NCBI GenBank assembly: GCA_941918925.1
Contig: OW799234.1
Coordinates: 75,164,543-75,228,542 of the forward strand
DNA: 64,000 nt
Origin: Phyto melanocephala
Taxonomy: Eukaryota; Arthropoda; Insecta; Diptera; Rhinophoridae
Direction of reading: 5' to 3'
Below, one piece after another: positions 58,840 through 64,000 of this stretch (position 1 is the first letter of the stretch; each line of letters opens with the position of its first letter). The position numbers and the translations under genes were made by a program. The notes below the pieces were generated by a model, which was not told the origin of the DNA, did no database searches, and worked only from the letters and a program-made list of their open reading frames with translations.

Positions 58840-59591
58840 CATCACCTTCACAGTGAGTGTAAGGGTATATCTGTGGCTTGGAGCTAAAAGGGCCAATGTC
58901 AAAATATTTACTTTTGAGAAAATTTGAATTGAACTTTAACTTTTATTTATTTTATTTATGAAGCTGTTCTGAGTTAAGTATAACTTTGGCTGTTTTGCCA
59001 TAATTAAAAAGAGCAAAAAAACAAATCTAATGCTAATGATTAACTCAAAAGATCAAAAAAGTGACATTGGCGCTTTTAGTTCCAAGCCACAGATATATAG
59101 ATTTGTCATTCCGTGAGAAATTTCTATAATTTTTATTTCCGACCCCATAAAGTATATATTTTGTGAATGCTTATGAATAGCAGAGTCAATTAAGCATTGT
59201 TTGTCTGTCAGTCTGTTCGTCTGTTCGTCTGTCCATCTGTCCGTTTGTATGTGGAACTCAACTTTTTTAAGCCCCCAGACATTTTCAATTCCCGTATAAG
59301 GTACTAACATATCAGAAATTTTCGGAAGCAGATCGGTATTGAAAATCAGAAAAATAAAAACAAAAAAAGTAAACAACTGAACAACTGTCGAAAGAACCTA
59401 GACCACATCGCCTTTTCACACCAATACAATATATAATATCTTATAAAGATAATGAAACTTATATGTATGTATGCCTGTGCGTATTTCATATTAATGAGAT
59501 AAATGGTGATACAAACAATTATTATTTCATGAGTACACGTTGTGAAGGTTATATGAGATTCGGCACGTCCGAATATGGAACTCTTACTTGT
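58840..59591 (+). mobile_element. DINE-1-like element, group B, with nested MITE (copy B7)
   Basis: 5' hairpin CACCTTCACAGTGAGTGTAA / GGGTATAT is split by a MITE at 58870-59093, then TTTGTCATTCCGTGAGAAAT, GACCCCATAAAGTATATATT, GTCAGTCTGTTCGTCTGTTC, no long A/T core, GTTGTGAAGGTTATATGAG, TTCGGCACGTCCGAA, GGAACTCTTACTTG. Within the SPR intron. Confidence 0.8.
58870..59093. mobile_element. CTGTGGCTTGG MITE, copy 2 (224 bp)
   Basis: Ends TCTGTGGCTTGGAGCTAAAA and inverted TCTGTGGCTTGGAACTAAAA, with GGCCAATGTCA / TGACATTGGC inside. TA at 58868-58869 and 59094-59095. The empty site GGGTATATATAG is what intact group B copies show. Confidence 0.85.
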
Positions 59592-59730
59592 TTTTTTACC
59601 TTCGACCGACATGTAAAAGTCGACGTTTCATATTATTAAAATTTCTCGGTGCAAAATTCGACTAATTAATTTAAAGGTATCAATTTAGTTCTATAAAAAA
59701 AGGTGCAAGAACAAATGGTTAACAAAATGT

Positions 59731-60746
59731 TGGGTGGTATTATTGATTCCGCGCGGAAAGGATAATTGAACGAAAAAAAATATCGATCGATATGAAAATT
59801 GTAATTATTTAATCCTGCGGTATTCTCTTTCGGCAAACTTAATTTAACATCCCTGTTTTAAGTGATTATTAGCCAATGTTGTGTCAGATGATTGGAAAAA
59901 ATCAACAAGTTTTTGATGAGATTTTAGATGCGTGTGTTAAATATTTTGTTATATATTGAATATGGATACAATTGCCTTTTTTGAGAATAGTAGTGACAGT
60001 GACATCCGATTGGAAAGAAGAGTTTTACGCTATAAATCTGGAGATATGTTCCAGATGAACAATAGACAGTAAGTTCAAATAAACAAATGTGAACCGGACT
60101 CCTGCTAAATTTAGTAGAAAGAACTTTCGGAGTACTCAAATCAGTTTAAAGGTGCCTTAATAATGAACAAGGATTATATAACGATCCTGAAGAGTCTGCA
60201 AAGAGCATAAATATTTGTTGTGCACTTTACAACATTAGACTACATTACAATATAACAGACGAGAAACTTGATTTTCCATTATCTGAAGAACATCCAATAA
60301 ACGATCCTGTTGAAGATGATTTTAGTGGGGAAGCAAATGAAATAAGAAATCAAATAATATAGAATTTTTAGTTTGTATTTCAATTTTATTTATCTAATAT
60401 GCATATGTTAATAAAAATAAGAAAATTATTACAATTAATTTTTTTTTTAAATCAGGTAGTAAATATGAATATACTCATTAAATCCACCATTGCTTTTTAC
60501 AAAATTAAAAAACATTTCCATACATTTTTGTTCTTTCCGTTAATTACCCGTCACAAAAATTCAGCGTAAGGAAAATGTAGGAAAATATCTACTGTGCGGA
60601 ATCAATAAGATGGCAATACTGCAACTGTAGAGTTGATACTGCAACAACGGAAGGATACCGCAGCTGCGGAATGAATAATTTTTAAATTTGCTTCCGCAAA
60701 AAAAATCTTATCCGCAACCGCGGAACGGAAACAATAATCGGACCCA
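59731..60746 (+). mobile_element. PIF/Harbinger element, deletion derivative (1016 bp)
   Basis: Imperfect terminal repeats TGGGTGGTATTATTGATTCC (left) and inverted TGGGTCCGATTATTGTTTCC (right), with GCGG/CCGC words repeated near the right end. Encloses the N- and C-terminal pieces of a Harbinger transposase. A 3-bp duplication is not evident. Confidence 0.7.
59962..60362 (+). pseudogene. Harbinger (HARBI1-like) transposase, N and C ends only
   Basis: 59962-60068 reads MDTIAFFENSSDSDIRLERR and VLRYKSGDMFQMNNRQ, the type of N-terminus seen in HARBI1-like nucleases, ending at a GTAAGT that could be a splice donor. 60105-60362 (86 codons with the final stop) reads LNLVERTFGVLKS, an in-frame TAA, then RCLNNEQGLYNDPEESAKSI, NICCALYNIRLHYNI and an acidic tail, matching the family's C-terminal block (LVERTFGVLKSRFRCL...INVCAALHNIC). 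The catalytic DDE centre is deleted. Confidence 0.8.
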
Positions 60747-61759
60747 TTGTTTTATTTTTAACTACTGTACATATATTTTGGAAGACTTCTTAAAAGATCG
60801 TCAAACAAAAATGTTATTAGTCGATATCAAGCGTTTACTCATTACGTGAGGTTAGAAATGCAAAATTCGAAAAATATCAAATTTGGCAAATAATAAAAAT
60901 ATCAATTGAGTCTTTAAGTTAAACAAACATAAAATAGTTTGTATGTCGTTCTATGCTTTTTCACTGTAGAACAGTGTTATTTGTAATTTCATTTTTCTAT
61001 CAAAATAAAATCCCAATTCTATTCTAGGACGTGTTGTGGCCTAAAAACACATTTTTGTAATATACATTTTAGTGCATTTCAATTCTTAAGGAAATGGATT
61101 TTTAAAAATAGTTGCCACCACAACAAGCACAATGACAAACATCAATGCAAATAACTAAAGCTATAAATAAGACTAATGCACTTATGACATTTGCACACAA
61201 GAAAAAAACAAGAACAATTTTTATCAAGTGCTTGTAATCGTTATATGGAGAGTTCTATATTCGAAAAAGAAACTTGAAGCAATAAAAAGTGTTACACATA
61301 AATAAACGAAATGAAAAATATAATTTAGTAAAAATTTTCTTTTTTTTTTGTTAAAGTTAATAAATTCATTTTACGCTAAACGCAAACGTAAAAGTTTATA
61401 AATGTAGACATATATTGTCAGAAACTCTAAGTTTCAAGGAAATATTAAGAAGTAAAAGTTGTATTTTTTTAATTCTGCTTGTATTCACTAAACTAGCATG
61501 AAGTGCTAGTGGCTTTTTTAACAAGAATTTTTCAAAAACTTTTTTATAACTTTTTATTTAAAATGAATCGAAAGTATTCCTAAAAACTTGAAAAAAATTA
61601 TCCAGAAAATTGTACTAAGTAATAAGAAATTTACATAATTTATTTTAAGGATAAAGAACTTGTTAAACAAAGAAGAAGTTTTAATCTTTTTATTCGATAC
61701 AAGTTTGTTCATCACTTGTTCGCATGTAATCTAGTCGCCGTAAAGATTTGATATTTTAT
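60747..61759 (+). other. SPR intron, no gene seen
   Basis: AT-rich DNA without recognisable frames. Confidence 0.6.
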
Positions 61760-61872
61760 TAAACAGAATTCAGAAAATATATTCTTTATGAGGACGAAAA
61801 TGAATAATGTAGAAACTGCAAACTTAATAAAAAAGCTAGATATACCCTTTGCACCTCTGGTGTAGGCTACTA
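61760..61872 (-). mobile_element. Degraded group B/C DINE-1-like 5' end
   Basis: CAGAAAATATATTCTTTATG, GAGGACGAAAATGAATAATG and GATATACCCTTTGCACCTCT resemble TTCAGAAAATATATACTTTATGGGGTCGGAAATGAAAATTG-type sequence of other copies. Confidence 0.5.
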
Positions 61873-62768
61873 TATCAACTTTTTATTGAGATTACAACAA
61901 CACAATAGTGTGGATAGTTTTGGTTTATTATATTTTTATTTATGTTACAAACTTATTGCATATTAATGCTTTTGAAAAGGGTATATAAAAATTTGTAATA
62001 ACGAATATTTTTTTTTTAATTTTTAAACTTTTCTAAAATATTTTATGTCAATTAAAATACCTAAAAAGGAAGACTTAATATGTCTTGTGTGTGAATTTAA
62101 AACTTTTTAAAATTTTAAGAAAAATTAAAATATTTATATAATATGAAGATTATTATTTTAAAACAATTTACTATATTAAACTGTTATTAAGTATATACCA
62201 TAACAGGCATAAAAGTATGCTTTTTGTGTGCTTTTAAATTTTCTAGTTTGTTCTTTTTTAACTCTGTGGCTTGTTCAGAAGATAAACTTTTTTAATCCAC
62301 AACAAAGTATGGATTTTGTAAACCCTGTTTAAAAGGCCACAGATTTATAAAATAAACTAAAATATTAAGTTTGTTTTCGCTGTGATATTGTTTAGGGCTT
62401 AATTCACTTAAAAGAGATCTAAATAAAATTAATATTTGAAAATCAAAGATGATATTATAAAATATTATTTTGTGAGCAAAAAATATAAAAGGAATCTTCC
62501 AGGCAGAAATAACGAATATTCCATTACCTACCCTGTATATACAAAATTTCGACTCTTCCAAACATATTGTATATTCATAACGCTATAGATACACCACTAT
62601 AGACTCAAAAAAGCAACCCCTGTTCTTTGTTGGTTTTTTTAAAATTCCACACAACTGCAACGCAAAGATAGACTATAGTTTTGTAATGCTGTGTTTACGA
62701 TAAGCGTGTACCACTACAACACTGTGGATATACGAAAATACGGTTCTGATTTTCTAGTGCCGTATTGA
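61873..62768 (+). other. SPR intron, no gene seen
   Basis: AT-rich, motif-free. Confidence 0.6.
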
Positions 62769-63151
62769 TCTATATATATAAAAGTGAAACTCTGTCTGTC
62801 TGTGTGTGTGTTAGCTATAGACTCCGAAACTGTTAAACCGATCGGACTCAAACTTTGGCAAGTTATTGTACATATTCTAGGGAGTGTTTATGGGTGGTAA
62901 AAAGTGGGCGGGGTCACGCCCATAAAAAATTAGTTATCATTTTTAGCTACTTGTACTGGACCGATTTTTCTGAAATTTTGCACACATATTGAGCTGTCAT
63001 GACTTTATAATTTCGTGATTAGAAAAGTGGGCAAGGCCACGACCATAAAAAAAGTTATAATATTAAGCTTTTTGCACTTGATATTTAATTTAAATTCAGA
63101 ATGCATTTTTATTCATTAAGGGGCGTAGCAACGCGCACCGGGCTTTTCTAG
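62769..63151 (+). mobile_element. Non-autonomous Helitron (383 bp)
   Basis: Begins TCTATATATATAAAAGTGAA and ends GGGCTTTTCTAG, inserted between A (62768) and T (63152), the canonical Helitron 5' TC, 3' CTRR and A|T target. A small GCGT-AGCA-ACGC hairpin lies upstream of the 3' end. The interior has GGCGGGGTCACGCCC and a second version GGGCAAGGCCACGACC. No Rep/helicase coding. Confidence 0.75.
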
Positions 63152-63448
63152 TATTTGATAAATACAAAATTAATATTAAACTACTCAATCAATGTATAAC
63201 AACTATGTTGATGGCGTACTTGTTAAAACGTTAAAATACAAAACCAAAATACCTTGTTGTTTTAAACCCAAGCATGGAAAAAAATTTTTATCAAATTTTT
63301 TAATTAAGTGAAAATTTCAAATGAGAAATGTTTAGCAAAGACTTCATGCACACATAGTAGAAAAGAACTGTACCACTACACAATTATACGGAGGCGTTGT
63401 TGTTGTTGCTGTTCCTAGGTAAAAACAGATGGCCCCATCTTATCACAT

Positions 63449-63577
63449 CAGGCGCTCAATTCTCGTTATGTTAAACTGTGAAATGGAAAGTTTTTGTATA
63501 ATAAAAGGTTTGGTGGGACCATATGACATGACACACACAAACTTCTCATTTCACAGTTTCATGAGAATCAAGCGCAT
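63449..63577. repeat. Inverted-repeat unit, unclassified
   Basis: GGCGCTCAATTCTCGTTATG...AAACTGTGAAATG and the inverse CATTTCACAGTTTCATGAGA...AAGCGC form about 30-bp imperfect arms. Class unknown. Confidence 0.5.
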
Positions 63578-63603
63578 ATTTACGATGTTGTGACAATAAT
63601 AAA

Positions 63604-64000
63604 AGACAAGTAAGAGTGCTATATTCGGCCGTGCCGAATCTAATATACCCTTCACAACGTGTAGCCATGCACTAACAGTAGTTTTTATCACTACTCACCT
63701 CATATGAAATACGTACATACATATAAAAAACATACATATACAAAAACATCCATTGTAAAATTAAAAATTACGTATGTATTTATAAAAATAAAAATTAAAA
63801 AAAAAATTAAAAAAAAAACTTAAAAAAAAATTAAAAAAAAATAATTAAAAAAAAATTATAAATATAAAACAAAAAAAAATATTAAAAAAATTTATAAAAA
63901 AAAATTAAAAAAAAATAATAATAAAAATATAAATAATAAATTTAATAAAAGATAAAAAAAAATTAAAAAAAAAATAAAAAAAAATTAGTTTGGCTCAGCT
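63604..64000 (-). mobile_element. DINE-1-like element, group B, cut by window end (copy B8)
   Basis: 3' end ACAAGTAAGAGTGCTATATT, TTCGGCCGTGCCGAA, TATACCCTTCACAACGTGTA, A-rich core (63788-63987), and the first bases of the conserved GGCTCAGCT segment at the edge. Confidence 0.9.

Overview
The window looks like AT-rich nuclear DNA of a higher fly, most likely a calyptrate such as a blow fly, flesh fly or muscid. Three things support this: very high A+T with long A/T tracts, dense dispersed repeats built like Drosophila INE-1/DINE-1 elements, and a single host-gene exon whose protein matches the dipteran sex peptide receptor. The species cannot be named from the sequence.

Host gene. The only host coding sequence I can support is one exon at 57568-58069 (+). 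It encodes the extracellular N-terminus and first transmembrane helix of the sex peptide / myoinhibitory peptide receptor (SPR). It has a splice acceptor upstream (57364-57365), an in-frame stop before the ATG, and a phase-1 GTGAGT donor at 58070. The remaining exons are not in the window, so the first coding intron runs past base 64000. Bases 1-57365 are either a 5' intron of SPR or intergenic DNA.

Repeats. Almost everything else is transposon debris. Three groups of INE-1/DINE-1-like (Helentron-associated) elements recur: group A (GGTGGCGGGTATA end, 288-bp GTGGGCG tandem units), group B (TATACCCTTCAC end, tRNA-like piece and long A/T core) and group C (AGCCCTTTCATTTGATACC modules). For these, strand '+' means running from the TATACCC/CCCCATAAAGTATATA end to the TTCGGC..GCCGAA/CTTACTTG end. 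Other remnants: DD41D-type mariner transposases (1-580, 14.2 kb, 34.7 kb, 45.5 kb, 50 kb, 56 kb), a Tc1-like remnant (23.4 kb), piggyBac (33.3-34.5 kb, and a weaker one at 25.5 kb), Harbinger (59.7-60.7 kb and a MITE at 9 kb), copia (7.1-7.7 kb), LINEs (14.8-16.8, 18.9, 32.3 kb), RTE-like tails (9.2-9.8 kb), a Helitron (62.8 kb) and several MITEs.

Most unusual items. Two Penelope-like inverted-repeat units (51.8 kb and 54.3-54.6 kb) carry hammerhead-ribozyme-like motifs; the second is a near-perfect palindrome flanked by a 14-bp target duplication. One DINE-1-like subgroup has captured an internally deleted mariner and amplified with it. A DINE-1-like element with two 5' ends in inverted orientation lies at 21.2-22.2 kb. 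A 208-bp MITE has a clean 9-bp duplication.
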